Positions 1-9,895 of a DNA stretch of 64,000 bases are shown here, in pieces (the stretch's first letter is position 1; every line of letters begins with the position of its first letter). The stretch is from Corynebacterium freneyi. GTDB lineage: Bacteria; Actinomycetota; Actinomycetes; Mycobacteriales; Mycobacteriaceae. The notes under the pieces are model-generated. The model searched no databases. It saw only the letters and a list, made by a program, of their open reading frames with translations, and was not told the origin of the DNA. A program made the position numbers and the translations under genes. The stretch is taken from the NCBI RefSeq assembly GCF_030408835.1, contig NZ_CP047357.1, positions 1,488,001 to 1,552,000 of the forward strand, read 5' to 3'.

Positions 1-29
1 GAATTCGTGTTGGTGAGGTACGGTCACCT

Positions 30-46
30 CCGGTCCAAATGACCGG
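30..46 (+). other. Small hairpin upstream of mihF
   Basis: CCGGTC (30-35) and GACCGG (41-46) form a perfect six-base inverted repeat with a five-base loop. A second repeat, GAGGT (15-19) with ACCTC (26-30), lies just before it. Together they may be the end of the preceding transcription unit or a leader structure of mihF. No T-run follows directly, so a terminator is only a guess. Confidence 0.3.
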
Positions 47-85
47 ACCATTCCGAAACGTCTAATTTTTTTAACGGAGGAACCC

Positions 86-409
86 GTGGCCCTTCCGCAG
101 TTGACCCCCGAGCAGCGTGCAGCCGCCCTCGAGAAGGCCGCCCAGGCCCGCAAGGTCCGCGCCGAGCTGAAGGACAAGCTCAAGCGCGGTGCGACCGATC
201 TGCCCGAGGTCCTGAAGCTGGCCGACGAGGACGAGATCATCGGCAAGATGAAGGTCTCCGCTCTTCTCGAGGCTCTGCCGAAGGTCGGCAAGGTCAAGGC
301 CCAGGAGATCATGACCGACCTGGAGATCGCCCAGACCCGCCGTCTGCGCGGCCTCGGCGACCGCCAGCGTCGCGCCCTGCTGGAGCGCTTCGGCTTCTCC
401 GCCGAGTAA
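86..409 (+). CDS. mihF: Integration host factor MihF, actinobacterial type
   Basis: Small basic nucleoid-associated protein of 107 residues, the usual length of the mycobacterial IHF family. It binds and bends DNA and is unrelated to enterobacterial IHF. The N-terminal half is a charged helix (residues 9-35). The C-terminal half (about 55-105) carries the helix-two-turn-helix stretch with the [10 protein letters not shown] segment and the Arg-rich [15 protein letters not shown] tail expected to contact DNA. The GTG start at 86 is set by GGAGG at 76-80, five bases away. Only five bases separate it from gmk, so the two are probably co-transcribed, as in other actinobacteria. Identification rests on sequence and context and is firm. 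Confidence 0.93.
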   Translation: MALPQLTPEQRAAALEKAAQARKVRAELKDKLKRGATDLPEVLKLADEDEIIGKMKVSALLEALPKVGKVKAQEIMTDLEIAQTRRLRGLGDRQRRALLERFGFSAE

Positions 410-414
410 TCGCC

Positions 415-984
415 ATGTCCGGGGACTCCGCTTCTCGCCTCGTGGTTCTTTCCGGACCCGCCGGCGTGGGCAAGTCGACCGTCGTCGACCGGCTCCGCGC
501 CGAGGTCCCGGACCTCTACTTCAGCGTTTCCATGACCACGCGGGCCCCGCGCCCGGGCGAGGTCGACGGCCGGGACTACTTCTTCGTCGACCGCGAGGAA
601 TTCGACCGGCGCATCGGGGCCGGCGAGATGCTGGAATGGGCCGACATCCATGGCGGCCTGCAGCGTTCGGGAACCCCCCGACGCCCCGTGGAGGAGGCAC
701 TCGCCGCCGGCCGTCCGGTGCTCGTCGAGGTCGACCTCGCCGGAGCCCGGTCGATCCGGCAGTCCTCTCCGGACGCGCACCTGCTTTTCCTCGCCCCTCC
801 CAGCTGGGAGGTTCTCGTGGAGCGGCTCACCGGCCGCGGCACGGAATCCGAGGAGCACATCAAGCGCAGGCTGGAAACGGCGCGCACCGAGATGGACGCG
901 ATGGGCGAGTTCGACCAGAGGGTCGTCAACGAGGACGTCGACCGGGCGGTCGCTGAAATCAGCGCGGCACTGCTCGGGAAATGA
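415..984 (+). CDS. gmk: Guanylate kinase
   Basis: Phosphorylates GMP to GDP with ATP in the cytoplasm. The 189-residue protein starts with the P-loop GPAGVGKS (residues 14-21). The GMP-binding part follows, with [20 protein letters not shown] (about 39-58), the family signature. Near the C-terminus [10 protein letters not shown] and the [11 protein letters not shown] segment match the lid and closing region. It lies five bases after mihF and is followed by a strong terminator that begins just past its stop codon, so mihF-gmk appear to form one transcription unit. Length is normal for the family. Confidence 0.95.
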   Translation: MSGDSASRLVVLSGPAGVGKSTVVDRLRAEVPDLYFSVSMTTRAPRPGEVDGRDYFFVDREEFDRRIGAGEMLEWADIHGGLQRSGTPRRPVEEALAAGRPVLVEVDLAGARSIRQSSPDAHLLFLAPPSWEVLVERLTGRGTESEEHIKRRLETARTEMDAMGEFDQRVVNEDVDRAVAEISAALLGK

Positions 985-988
985 CCCG

Positions 989-1040
989 CCGGCGGTCGGA
1001 GCCGGAATGGTTCGCCATTCCGACGCCGCCGCCGGTTTTT
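989..1040 (+). terminator. Rho-independent terminator after gmk
   Basis: CCGGCGG (989-995) pairs with CCGCCGG (1029-1035). Inside, GGAATGG (1004-1010) pairs with CCATTCC (1015-1021) around a TTCG tetraloop. A run of five T follows at 1036-1040. The structure starts four bases after the gmk stop codon and separates mihF-gmk from rpoZ. Confidence 0.8.
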
Positions 1041-1138
1041 CACACGCCGGGGAACCGTCGCCGGGACCCGGCTCGCATGCCTTCGCCGCATGCGGTTCAC
1101 ATACAGGCTTTCACTACCAGGACAGGGAGATCGTCACA

Positions 1139-1420
1139 GTGACCCAGGACAGCACCGCCGCCCCCGAAGCCGTCTTCGACCCGCCGGTCGGCATCACCAA
1201 CCCGCCGATCGACGAGCTGCTCAAGACCGCCTCGTCGAAGTACGCGCTGGCGATCTTCGCGGCCAAGCGCGCCCGGCAGATCAACGACTACTACCAGCAG
1301 ATCGACGAGGGCATGCTCGAGTACGTCGGCCCGCTGGTGACCCCGGGCGTGGCCGAGAAGCCGCTGTCCATCGCGCTGCGCGAGATCAACGCCGGCCTGC
1401 TCGAGCACACCGAGGGCTAG
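1139..1420 (+). CDS. rpoZ: DNA-directed RNA polymerase omega subunit
   Basis: Small subunit that helps assemble the RNA polymerase beta-prime subunit. With the GTG start at 1139 the product is 93 residues and begins [23 protein letters not shown] at 1125-1129 is a fitting ribosome binding site. The same frame is open far upstream, but that part is not omega-like. The conserved core is the segment [19 protein letters not shown] (about residues 36-54), followed by the [13 protein letters not shown] motif near the C-terminus. It lies 12 bases before coaBC and downstream of the gmk terminator, so it probably has its own promoter in 1041-1138. I could not pick that promoter with confidence. Confidence 0.93.
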   Translation: MTQDSTAAPEAVFDPPVGITNPPIDELLKTASSKYALAIFAAKRARQINDYYQQIDEGMLEYVGPLVTPGVAEKPLSIALREINAGLLEHTEG

Positions 1421-1432
1421 GCGGGCTGGGAC

Positions 1433-2686
1433 ATGGCGGGTGATGGTCGGCTCAACGTCGTCGTCGGGGTGTCCGGGGGGATCGCCGCCTACAAGGCGTG
1501 CCACCTCGTGCGGGCCTTCACCGAACGCGGGCATTCCGTTCGCGTGGTGCCCACGCCTTCGGCCCTCAACTTCGTCGGCGCCGCCACCTTCGAGGCGCTG
1601 TCGGGCAACCCGGTGTCGACCCAGGTGTTCGACGCCGTCGACGAGGTCCGCCACGTGCGCGTCGGCCAGGAGGCCGATCTCGTCGTCGTGGCTCCGGCCA
1701 CCGCCGACCTGATGTCGCGGGCGGCCCACGGCCGCGCCGACGACCTGCTCACCGCGACGTTGCTGGTGGCCACGTGCCCGGTCGTCTACGCGCCGGCCAT
1801 GCACACCGAGATGTGGAACCATCCCGCCACCCGCGACAACGTCGCCACCCTGCGCCGCCACGGCGCCATCGTCCTCGATCCCGCGCACGGCCGGCTCACC
1901 GGCGTCGACACGGGCCCGGGGCGTCTGCCGGAGCCGGAGCAGATCGCCAAGTTCGCGCTGCTGGCCGTGGAGGAGCCCGCGGCGTTCACCCGCGATCTCG
2001 AGGGCAAGCGGGTCGTCATCACCGCCGGCGGCACCCGGGAGGCCATCGACCCGGTGCGCTTCATCGGCAACCATTCCTCCGGCCGCCAGGGATTCGCCCT
2101 GGCCGACGTCGCCGCCCAGCGCGGCGCCGACGTCACCCTCATCGCCGGCGCCGTCGACGCGCTGGACACCCCGCCCGGCGTGACGCTGCGGTCGATCACC
2201 TCGGCCCGCGATCTCGACGCCGCCGTGGCGCAGGAGGCGCAGGGGGCCGACGTGGTCATCATGGCCGCCGCGGTCGCCGATTTCCGTTCCGCCTCCGAGT
2301 CCGACGCCAAACTGAAGAAGGGCGCGTCCGACGACGCCCTGTCGCGCATCGACCTGGTGGAGAACCCCGACATCCTCGCCGCCACCGTCCGCCGTCGCGC
2401 CGACGGCGAGCTCGACGCCGACACGATCATCGTCGGCTTCGCGGCGGAGACCGGCGACGCGACCGCCACGCCGCTGGAGCATGCCACCGCGAAGCTCGCC
2501 CGCAAGGGCTGCGATCTGCTCATGTGCAACGACGTCTCCGGCGGCGCCACCTTCGGCGCCGAAGACAACGTCGGATGGATCCTCTCCGCCGACGGCTCGG
2601 TCGACGAGGTGCCGCGCGGTTCCAAGCACGCCGTGGCGTCGCGCATCCTCGACGCCGTGTCCCGCACTGCGGCCGCTCGGGCTTGA
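1433..2686 (+). CDS. coaBC: Bifunctional phosphopantothenoylcysteine decarboxylase / phosphopantothenate-cysteine ligase
   Basis: Two successive steps of coenzyme A synthesis in one 417-residue protein. The N-terminal flavin-dependent decarboxylase (CoaC, about 1-185) has GVSGGIAAYKACHLVRAF at the start and APAMHTEMWNHPATRDN, the actinobacterial form of the substrate-recognition motif. The C-terminal ligase (CoaB, about 190-417) has ITAGGTREAIDPVRFIGNHS and the nucleotide-binding region ending in GCDLLMCNDVSGG. It follows rpoZ closely and precedes metK, a common actinobacterial order that pairs two cofactor pathways. Length is usual. Confidence 0.95.
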   Translation: MAGDGRLNVVVGVSGGIAAYKACHLVRAFTERGHSVRVVPTPSALNFVGAATFEALSGNPVSTQVFDAVDEVRHVRVGQEADLVVVAPATADLMSRAAHGRADDLLTATLLVATCPVVYAPAMHTEMWNHPATRDNVATLRRHGAIVLDPAHGRLTGVDTGPGRLPEPEQIAKFALLAVEEPAAFTRDLEGKRVVITAGGTREAIDPVRFIGNHSSGRQGFALADVAAQRGADVTLIAGAVDALDTPPGVTLRSITSARDLDAAVAQEAQGADVVIMAAAVADFRSASESDAKLKKGASDDALSRIDLVENPDILAATVRRRADGELDADTIIVGFAAETGDATATPLEHATAKLARKGCDLLMCNDVSGGATFGAEDNVGWILSADGSVDEVPRGSKHAVASRILDAVSRTAAARA

Positions 2687-2755
2687 CGACGGGCGTCGTC
2701 ACGCGACACGCCCCGTCACCGGCACCCCCTGCGGTACCGAATGAACCGCTTGGTC

Positions 2756-2761
2756 TATGAT
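2756..2761 (+). promoter_or_regulatory. Candidate -10 element for metK
   Basis: TATGAT lies 66 bases before the metK start codon in the 141-base gap after coaBC. No good -35 is visible about 17 bases upstream, which is common for corynebacterial promoters. I looked for the TAGAC-N6-GTCTA box of the methionine repressor McbR and did not find it here. Confidence 0.4.
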
Positions 2762-2827
2762 TCGGCGGGTACCCAGACAACGAACCCGGCGCGGCGGGAA
2801 ATGACCGCGCGGTTAGGAAGGCTTTCC

Positions 2828-4039
<1,212 letters not shown>

Positions 4040-4076
4040 CGCCTCCGTCGATGGGGCATTCGCGGCGGCCCGTCTC

Positions 4077-4082
4077 TAAGAT
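4077..4082 (+). promoter_or_regulatory. -10 element placing priA on a leaderless mRNA
   Basis: TAAGAT ends eight bases before the priA ATG and no Shine-Dalgarno sequence is present. Transcription would start at or next to the start codon. Confidence 0.5.
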
Positions 4083-4090
4083 GGGTTGCC

Positions 4091-6124
4091 ATGACGACGA
4101 CCCGGGACACCATGGCCGACCGGCCGGTGGCCCGGGTTTTGCCGTTGCTGGGGTTGCCGCAGCTGGACCGGCTTTTCGACTATTCGGTGCCGGAGACGTT
4201 GTCGGCGCAGGCGCTGCCGGGCACGCGGGTGCGCATCCGGTTCGCGGGGCAGCTGGTCAACGGCATCGTGTTGGAGCGGGCGGCGTCGGCGGAGCATGAG
4301 GGGGCGCTGACGCCGATCAAGGACGTCGTGTCGCCGGAGGTGGTGTATCCGCCGCAGTTGGCGGCGCTGGTCGATTCGCTGGCGGAGCTGTACGCGGGCG
4401 TGCGGTCGGACATCATCCGTTCGGCGGTTCCGTCGCGGCATGCGCGGGCGGAGAAGGCGCGTGGCGCGGGTCCGGGGCCGTCGTGGGAGGAGTTGGGGCG
4501 GCTGGAGCTTGACGACGTCGACCTGTCGGCATGGAACGCCTACGCCTTCGGAGGGTCTTTTGTGCGGGCGGTGCGCTCCGGGGCCCACGCCAGGGCGGCG
4601 TGGCATCCGGCACCGGGGGAGGACGTGGCCGCGCGGTTGGCCGAGTTGGCCGTGACGGTCGCCCGCGACGGCGGTGGGGTGCTCGTCGTCGTGCCGGATC
4701 AGCGGGCGCTAGACGCGGTCGAGGCGGCTCTGCGGGAGTTGGTCAGCCCCCGGCAGATCACGACGCTCGCCGCCGGCCTCGGCCCCGAATCGCGGTATCG
4801 GCGTTACCTGGACATCCTGCACGGGCAGGGGCGCCTGGTGGTGGGCACTCGGTCGGCGGCGTATGCGCCGGTGCGTAATCTGCGGTTGGCGGTCATCCTC
4901 GACGACGGCGACGACAATCTCGTCGATCCCCGCGCCCCGTACATCCACGCCCGCGACGTGCTGGTCACCCGCTCGGCGTTGGAGGGGTGCGCGCTGATCC
5001 TCGCGTCGGCGACGCGCACGGCCGAGGTGGAGTTGCTCGTCGAGTCCGGGTGGGCCCACGGACTGGTGCCCACGGTGGAGACGTTGACCGCCCGCATGCC
5101 CGACATCGTCGCCACCGCCGACACCGGGGCCGATCCCGAGGACGTCTCCCGCGGCAGGTTGCCCGCCGCGGCATTCCGCATCGCCGCCGCGGCGCTGCGC
5201 GACGATCTGCCGGTGCTGGTCCAGGTGCCCCGCAAGGGATACGTGCCCACGTTGGCGTGCGCGCGGTGCGGGACGCCCGCACGGTGCCGGCACTGCAATG
5301 GGCCGTTGGAGATTCCGCATGGCCCGTCGCCCGACATGGCCGGCGACGCCGCACCGCCGACGTGCCGTTGGTGCGGCCGAGTCGACGTGCGGCACCGATG
5401 CCACTCCTGCGGCGGCACGAGGATCCGCCCGGTGATCATCGGCTCCGACCGCACCGCCGAGGAACTGGGGCGCACGTTCCGGCCGCATCCGGTGATCTCG
5501 TCGTCGGGGGAGCGGATCCTCGACGAAGTCAAGGGCGGGGCGCGGATCGTCGTGGCCACTCCCGGCGCCGAGCCGAAGGTGCCCGGCGGTTACGGTGCGG
5601 CGCTGATCCTGGACACGTGGGCGACGATGAACCGCCAGGACCTGCGGGCACAGGAGGAGGCGATGGCCACGTGGGCGCGGGCGGTGCATCTGGTGCGGCC
5701 GGCGGCTGCGGGCGGACACGTGGTCATCGACGCCGACGCCGCCGTGCCGGTGGTGGGCGACCTGCTCACGTGGGACGTCACCGGCGCCGCCGCCCGGGAA
5801 CTCGCCGACCGCGACGCCGCCGGACTGCCTCCGGCGACGAGGATGGCGGCGATCGACGGCACCGCCGAGGGCGTGGAGCGCTTCATGGCAGATTTCGAGC
5901 CGCCGGAGGGCGCGGAAATCCTCGGCCCGGTCGACATGCCGCCCGGGGGACGGCCGCCGGCGGGCATCGAACCCGGCACGCCGGTGCGTCGGCTGCTCGT
6001 GCGAGTGGAGCGCTCGCGGGCCCGGGAGCTCGGCCGGGCGCTGCGGGCCGCCCGGGGCGTGCGCGCCGCCCGCAGGGATCCGGCGCCGGTGCGCGTCATC
6101 GTCGACCCGGCGCGCTTCGGGTAG
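4091..6124 (+). CDS. priA: Primosomal protein N' (PriA), actinobacterial form lacking helicase motifs
   Basis: Replication-restart protein homolog of 677 residues. The N-terminal DNA-binding part (about 12-110) and the zinc-binding insert with two Cys clusters (about 390-440, CARCGTPARCRHC and CRWCGRVDVRHRCHSC) are present. The ATPase part is altered: where a Walker A motif is expected (about 170-185) the sequence reads AWHPAPGEDVAARLA, and the DEAH-like box is replaced by LAVILDDGDDN. It is therefore unlikely to be an active helicase and may act as a structural primosome factor. This loss is typical of actinobacterial PriA. The ATG at 4091 has no ribosome binding site and probably sits at the 5' end of the mRNA. 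Confidence 0.88.
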   Translation: MTTTRDTMADRPVARVLPLLGLPQLDRLFDYSVPETLSAQALPGTRVRIRFAGQLVNGIVLERAASAEHEGALTPIKDVVSPEVVYPPQLAALVDSLAELYAGVRSDIIRSAVPSRHARAEKARGAGPGPSWEELGRLELDDVDLSAWNAYAFGGSFVRAVRSGAHARAAWHPAPGEDVAARLAELAVTVARDGGGVLVVVPDQRALDAVEAALRELVSPRQITTLAAGLGPESRYRRYLDILHGQGRLVVGTRSAAYAPVRNLRLAVILDDGDDNLVDPRAPYIHARDVLVTRSALEGCALILASATRTAEVELLVESGWAHGLVPTVETLTARMPDIVATADTGADPEDVSRGRLPAAAFRIAAAALRDDLPVLVQVPRKGYVPTLACARCGTPARCRHCNGPLEIPHGPSPDMAGDAAPPTCRWCGRVDVRHRCHSCGGTRIRPVIIGSDRTAEELGRTFRPHPVISSSGERILDEVKGGARIVVATPGAEPKVPGGYGAALILDTWATMNRQDLRAQEEAMATWARAVHLVRPAAAGGHVVIDADAAVPVVGDLLTWDVTGAAARELADRDAAGLPPATRMAAIDGTAEGVERFMADFEPPEGAEILGPVDMPPGGRPPAGIEPGTPVRRLLVRVERSRARELGRALRAARGVRAARRDPAPVRVIVDPARFG

Positions 6125-6215
6125 CGGGCGAAACCCGCCGGTGGGGTAGCATCGTGCTTCGATTCCGGGCGCAATCGCCGACCGCCCGGCCCACACCGAT
6201 CATCCGCAGGAGCTG

Positions 6216-6728
6216 ATGCGAAGCATGTCCGTCCGAGAAATCCGCTTGTTCGGGGACCCCGTCCTGGTGTCCCGCGCCGACGAGGTCACGGCCTTCGACG
6301 CGAAGCTGGCCCACCTCGCCGACGACATGCTCGAGACGATGGATTCCGCCGGCGGCGTCGGCCTGGCCGCCAATCAGGTCGGCGTGCTGCAGCGCATTTT
6401 CGTCTACGACTGCGACGATCGCCGCGGCGAGCTGGTCAACCCGGTGTGGGAGCCGATCGGAGAGGAGACCGAGGTCTCCGACGAGGGGTGCCTGTCCATC
6501 CCGGGCATCGACGCCCCGACCGAGCGGTACCTGCGCGTCCGAGCCACCGGCCAGGATCGCACGGGCACCCCGGTGACCATCGAGGCGGAGGGCCTGCTGG
6601 CGCGGTGCATCCAGCACGAGACCGATCACCTCGACGGCGTGCTCTTCCTCAAGCGCCTGACCCCCGACGTACGCAAGGCGGCGATGCGGGAGCTGCGCTC
6701 CACCGACTGGTTCCTGGCCGGGAAGTAG
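6216..6728 (+). CDS. def: Peptide deformylase
   Basis: Removes the formyl group from the N-terminal methionine of new proteins using a bound metal ion. The three family motifs are present: [10 protein letters not shown] (about residues 47-56), EGCLS (about 90-94, metal-binding Cys) and QHETDHLDG (about 133-141, two metal-binding His and the catalytic Glu). At 170 residues the length is normal. AGGAG at 6208-6212 is three bases from the ATG at 6216 and twelve from the in-frame ATG at 6225, so either start is possible and they differ by three residues. It sits directly before fmt, which adds the formyl group that this enzyme removes. Confidence 0.94.
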   Translation: MRSMSVREIRLFGDPVLVSRADEVTAFDAKLAHLADDMLETMDSAGGVGLAANQVGVLQRIFVYDCDDRRGELVNPVWEPIGEETEVSDEGCLSIPGIDAPTERYLRVRATGQDRTGTPVTIEAEGLLARCIQHETDHLDGVLFLKRLTPDVRKAAMRELRSTDWFLAGK

Positions 6729-6733
6729 GGGAC

Positions 6734-7663
6734 ATGCGCCTGATTTTCGCCGGTACCCCGGAGCCCGCCGTTGCCGCGCTGCGTGCGCTCATCGAGCATC
6801 CCGGCCACGAGGTCGTCGCCGTGCTCACCCGTCCCGACGCCCGCGTCGGGCGGGGCCGTTCCCTCAAGCCGTCGCCGGTCAAGGCCGTTGCGGTGGAGCA
6901 CGGCATCGAGGTCATCGAGCCGACGTCGCTTGCCGACGACGACGCGCGGGCCCGTTTGGCCGAACTCGCCCCGGACTGCATTCCCGTGGTGGCGTACGGA
7001 AACCTCGTGCCGAAGGATCTGCTGGACCTGCCCCGCCACGGCTGGGTGAACCTGCACTTCTCGGTGTTGCCCGCGTGGCGTGGCGCCGCGCCGGTGCAGG
7101 CGGCCATCGCCGCCGGCGACGAGATCACGGGGGCCTCGACGTTCCTGATCGAGGAGGGCCTGGACACCGGGCCGGTGTTCGGCACGGTCACGGAGACGAT
7201 CAAGCCCACCGACACCGCCGATGATCTGCTCACCCGTCTCGCCGATTCCGGCGCGACGCTGTTGGCGGCCACGATGGACGGCCTGGAGGCCGGTCGCCTG
7301 CGCCCCGAGCCGCAGTCCGACGACGGGGTCAGCCACGCGTCGAAGATCACGCCGGACGATGCCCGCATCGACTGGTCGAGGCCGGCGCACCTCATCGATC
7401 GCCGCATCCGCGCCCACACCCCGGCGCCGGGTGCGTGGACGATGCTCGGCGACGACCGCATCAAGGTCGGGCCGGTCACCCCGCTCGACGCCGACGCTGA
7501 ACTCGGCGAAGGCCGCATCCGCGTGGAGAAGAAGCGCGTCCTCGTCGGCGCGGGCGGCGGCACCGCCGTGGCGTTGGGCCAGGTGCAGCCCCCGGGCAAG
7601 CGGATGATGAACGCGGTGGACTGGGCGCGCGGCGCCCGACCGGACGAGGGGACGATGGTCTAA
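6734..7663 (+). CDS. fmt: Methionyl-tRNA formyltransferase
   Basis: Formylates initiator Met-tRNA from 10-formyltetrahydrofolate. The 309-residue protein starts [19 protein letters not shown]. It has the catalytic [20 protein letters not shown] segment (around residues 101-121, Asn and His) and EEGLDTGPV with the catalytic Asp. The C-terminal tRNA-binding domain (about 205-309) includes the [15 protein letters not shown] stretch. It starts five bases after def and its stop codon touches the rsmB start codon, so def-fmt-rsmB are translationally close and probably one operon. Confidence 0.95.
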   Translation: MRLIFAGTPEPAVAALRALIEHPGHEVVAVLTRPDARVGRGRSLKPSPVKAVAVEHGIEVIEPTSLADDDARARLAELAPDCIPVVAYGNLVPKDLLDLPRHGWVNLHFSVLPAWRGAAPVQAAIAAGDEITGASTFLIEEGLDTGPVFGTVTETIKPTDTADDLLTRLADSGATLLAATMDGLEAGRLRPEPQSDDGVSHASKITPDDARIDWSRPAHLIDRRIRAHTPAPGAWTMLGDDRIKVGPVTPLDADAELGEGRIRVEKKRVLVGAGGGTAVALGQVQPPGKRMMNAVDWARGARPDEGTMV

Positions 7664-9136
7664 ATGCCCGAACGGCGCTCGAAGAACACCCGCCGCCGCA
7701 ACGCCGCCGGACAGCGACGCGGACAGCGCGGACGGGACCAACGGGGCAACCAGAGCAACCATGGGAATCAGGGCGGCCAGCGTCGCAAGGCCAGCGCCAT
7801 CGACGCCCCGCGCCAGGTCGCGCTCGACGTCCTCGGAGCCGTCCGAACCGACGGCGCCTACGCCAACCTCACGCTGCCGAAGGAACTGCGCGCCCGGAAC
7901 ATCACCGGCCGGGACGCGGCCTTCGCCACGGAACTGACCTACGGCACCCTGCGCGCGCAGGGCCTGCTCGACGCCGTGCTGGCGGAGGCGTCGACGCGTC
8001 CGCTCGACCAGATCGACCCCGAGGTCCTCGACGTGCTGCGCCTCGGCGCTTACCAGCTGCTACGCACCCGCGTCGGCGCCCACGCCGCCGTCGACACGTC
8101 GGTGCGCGCGGTCATCGGCGCGGGCAAGGTCGGGGCGAAGGGCTTCGTCAACGCCATCCTGCGCACGGTCTCCCGCAAGACCGAGGAGGAATGGGCGGCC
8201 GAGGTCGCCCCCGACGCCGGCCGCGATCCGGTGGGGCACCTGGCGCTCAAGCACGGACATCCCCGCTGGATCGCCGACGCCTTCGCCCAGGCGCTGGGAT
8301 CCCGCGCCGGAGAACTCGCAGACGCCTTGGCGGCCGATGATGCACGACCGATCGTCCATCTCGTCGCAAAGCCCGGAGAGATCTCCGCGGAAGAGCTGGC
8401 CCTCATCACCGGCGGCGAAGAAGGCCCGTGGTCCCCGTACTGCGTGCGCCTGGAATCCGGCGACCCCGGCGACCTGGCGCCCGTCAAGGAGCGGCTGGCC
8501 GCCGTGCAGGACGAGGGCTCGCAGCTCATCGCCCGTGCCGTCACCATGGCCCCCCTGGACGGCGACGACGGCGGCCGCTGGCTCGACCTGTGCGCGGGCC
8601 CCGGCGGCAAGGCGGCCTTCCTCGGCGGCATCGCCGCAATCGAAGGCGCGACCGTCGACGCCGTCGAACCGGTGAAGAAGCGCGCCGGCCTCGTCGAAAA
8701 CTCCGTGCGGGGACTGCCCGTCACCGTGCACGTCACCGACGGGCGCGACCCCGGACTCGAACCCGGATACGACCGCATCCTCGTCGACGCGCCGTGCTCC
8801 GGCCTCGGATCGCTGCGCCGACGCCCCGAGGCGCGCTGGCGCAAATCCACCGACGATCTGCCCGCCCTGACGAAACTTCAGGGCGAGCTGCTGGAATCGG
8901 CGGCGAAACTCGCCCGCCCGGGCGGCATCATCGTCTACTCGACGTGCTCGCCGCACCTGCGCGAAACCCGCGGCGCCATCGACCGGGCCGTCCGCCGACT
9001 GGGACTGGAGGAACTCGACGGCCGCGCGCTCGTCGAACCGATGGGCGACGTCGGCGACGGCCCGTCGGTGCAGATGTGGCCGCACCGCCACGGCACCGAC
9101 GCGATGTTCTTCGCCGTGCTGCGCAAGCCCGCGTAG
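7664..9136 (+). CDS. rsmB: 16S rRNA (cytosine-C5) methyltransferase, RsmB/Sun family
   Basis: Methylates a cytosine of 16S rRNA with SAM. The 490-residue protein begins with a basic, Arg/Gln/Asn-rich, probably unfolded tail (1-45). A NusB-like RNA-binding domain follows (about 47-165, RQVALDVLGAVRTDGAYANL), then the methyltransferase domain. That domain has LDLCAGPGGKAAFL (about 306, SAM binding), DAPCSGLGS (about 374) and YSTCSPHLRETR (about 425), with the two conserved cysteines of this family. The ATG follows the fmt stop codon with no gap. Assignment to RsmB among related m5C methyltransferases rests on the NusB-like domain. Confidence 0.9.
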   Translation: MPERRSKNTRRRNAAGQRRGQRGRDQRGNQSNHGNQGGQRRKASAIDAPRQVALDVLGAVRTDGAYANLTLPKELRARNITGRDAAFATELTYGTLRAQGLLDAVLAEASTRPLDQIDPEVLDVLRLGAYQLLRTRVGAHAAVDTSVRAVIGAGKVGAKGFVNAILRTVSRKTEEEWAAEVAPDAGRDPVGHLALKHGHPRWIADAFAQALGSRAGELADALAADDARPIVHLVAKPGEISAEELALITGGEEGPWSPYCVRLESGDPGDLAPVKERLAAVQDEGSQLIARAVTMAPLDGDDGGRWLDLCAGPGGKAAFLGGIAAIEGATVDAVEPVKKRAGLVENSVRGLPVTVHVTDGRDPGLEPGYDRILVDAPCSGLGSLRRRPEARWRKSTDDLPALTKLQGELLESAAKLARPGGIIVYSTCSPHLRETRGAIDRAVRRLGLEELDGRALVEPMGDVGDGPSVQMWPHRHGTDAMFFAVLRKPA

Positions 9137-9154
9137 CCCGGTTCGGGGGCGCGG

Positions 9155-9160
9155 TAGGCT
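9155..9160 (+). promoter_or_regulatory. -10 element placing rpe on a leaderless mRNA
   Basis: TAGGCT ends eight bases before the rpe ATG. The intervening GTGGGGGT is not a convincing ribosome binding site. Confidence 0.45.
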
Positions 9161-9168
9161 GTGGGGGT

Positions 9169-9849
9169 ATGAGCACCCCGATCATCGCGCCCTCGATCCT
9201 CGCCGCCGACTTCGCCCGACTCGACCGGGAAATCGACGCGGTCTCCGACGCCGACTGGATCCACATCGACGTCATGGACGGCCACTTCGTGCCCAACCTC
9301 TCCTTCGGCGTGCCCGTCATGGCCGCCGTGGCGAAGGTGACCGACAAGCCCCTCGACGTGCATCTCATGATCGAGGAGCCCGAAAAGTGGGTCGACGGCT
9401 ACGTCGACGCCGGCGCCGCCGGGGTGACCTTCCACGTCGAAGCCTCGCCCGACCCCGTCGCCCTGGCCCGCAAATTGCGCGAGGCCGGCGTCCGCGCGGG
9501 CATTTCCGTCCGCCCCGGCACGCCGATCGAGCCGTGGCTGGAGCACCTCAACGAATTCGACCTGGTGCTGGTCATGAGCGTCGAGCCCGGCTTCGGCGGG
9601 CAATCGTTCATGCCGGAGCAGCTCGAGAAGGTCCGCATCCTGCGCAACCAGATCGACCTTCGCGGGCTGGGCACCATCATCGAAATCGACGGCGGCATCG
9701 GCGCCGGGACCATCGCCGACGCGGCCGAGGCCGGTTGCGACGCCTTCGTCGCGGGCTCCGCCGTCTACGGCGCGGAGGTGCCCAACGACGCCGTCAACGA
9801 ACTTCGCGCGCTGGCCGTCGAGGGCCGCCAGCGCGACGGCGACAACTAG
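9169..9849 (+). CDS. rpe: Ribulose-phosphate 3-epimerase
   Basis: Interconverts ribulose 5-phosphate and xylulose 5-phosphate in the pentose phosphate pathway. The 226-residue TIM-barrel protein has IAPSILAADFARL at the N-terminus, WIHIDVMDGHFVPNLSFG (about 28-45, metal-binding His and Asp), LDVHLMIEEPE, VEPGFGGQSFMPEQLEK and EIDGGIGAGT. The ATG at 9169 gives the family N-terminus although the frame is open far upstream. It is separated from the tkt-tal-zwf cluster of the same pathway (26-33 kb) and lies before the riboflavin genes, which use its substrate ribulose 5-phosphate. Confidence 0.95.
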   Translation: MSTPIIAPSILAADFARLDREIDAVSDADWIHIDVMDGHFVPNLSFGVPVMAAVAKVTDKPLDVHLMIEEPEKWVDGYVDAGAAGVTFHVEASPDPVALARKLREAGVRAGISVRPGTPIEPWLEHLNEFDLVLVMSVEPGFGGQSFMPEQLEKVRILRNQIDLRGLGTIIEIDGGIGAGTIADAAEAGCDAFVAGSAVYGAEVPNDAVNELRALAVEGRQRDGDN

Positions 9850-9895
9850 CCGGGATCGCCGCCCGGAAACGTCAACCAGGAAAGTCGAGGCCGCC

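Noticed and set aside
2687..2827. McbR operator or SAM riboswitch before metK
   Set aside because: Only distant GTCT and AGAC half-sites with the wrong spacing; no riboswitch fold recognised.
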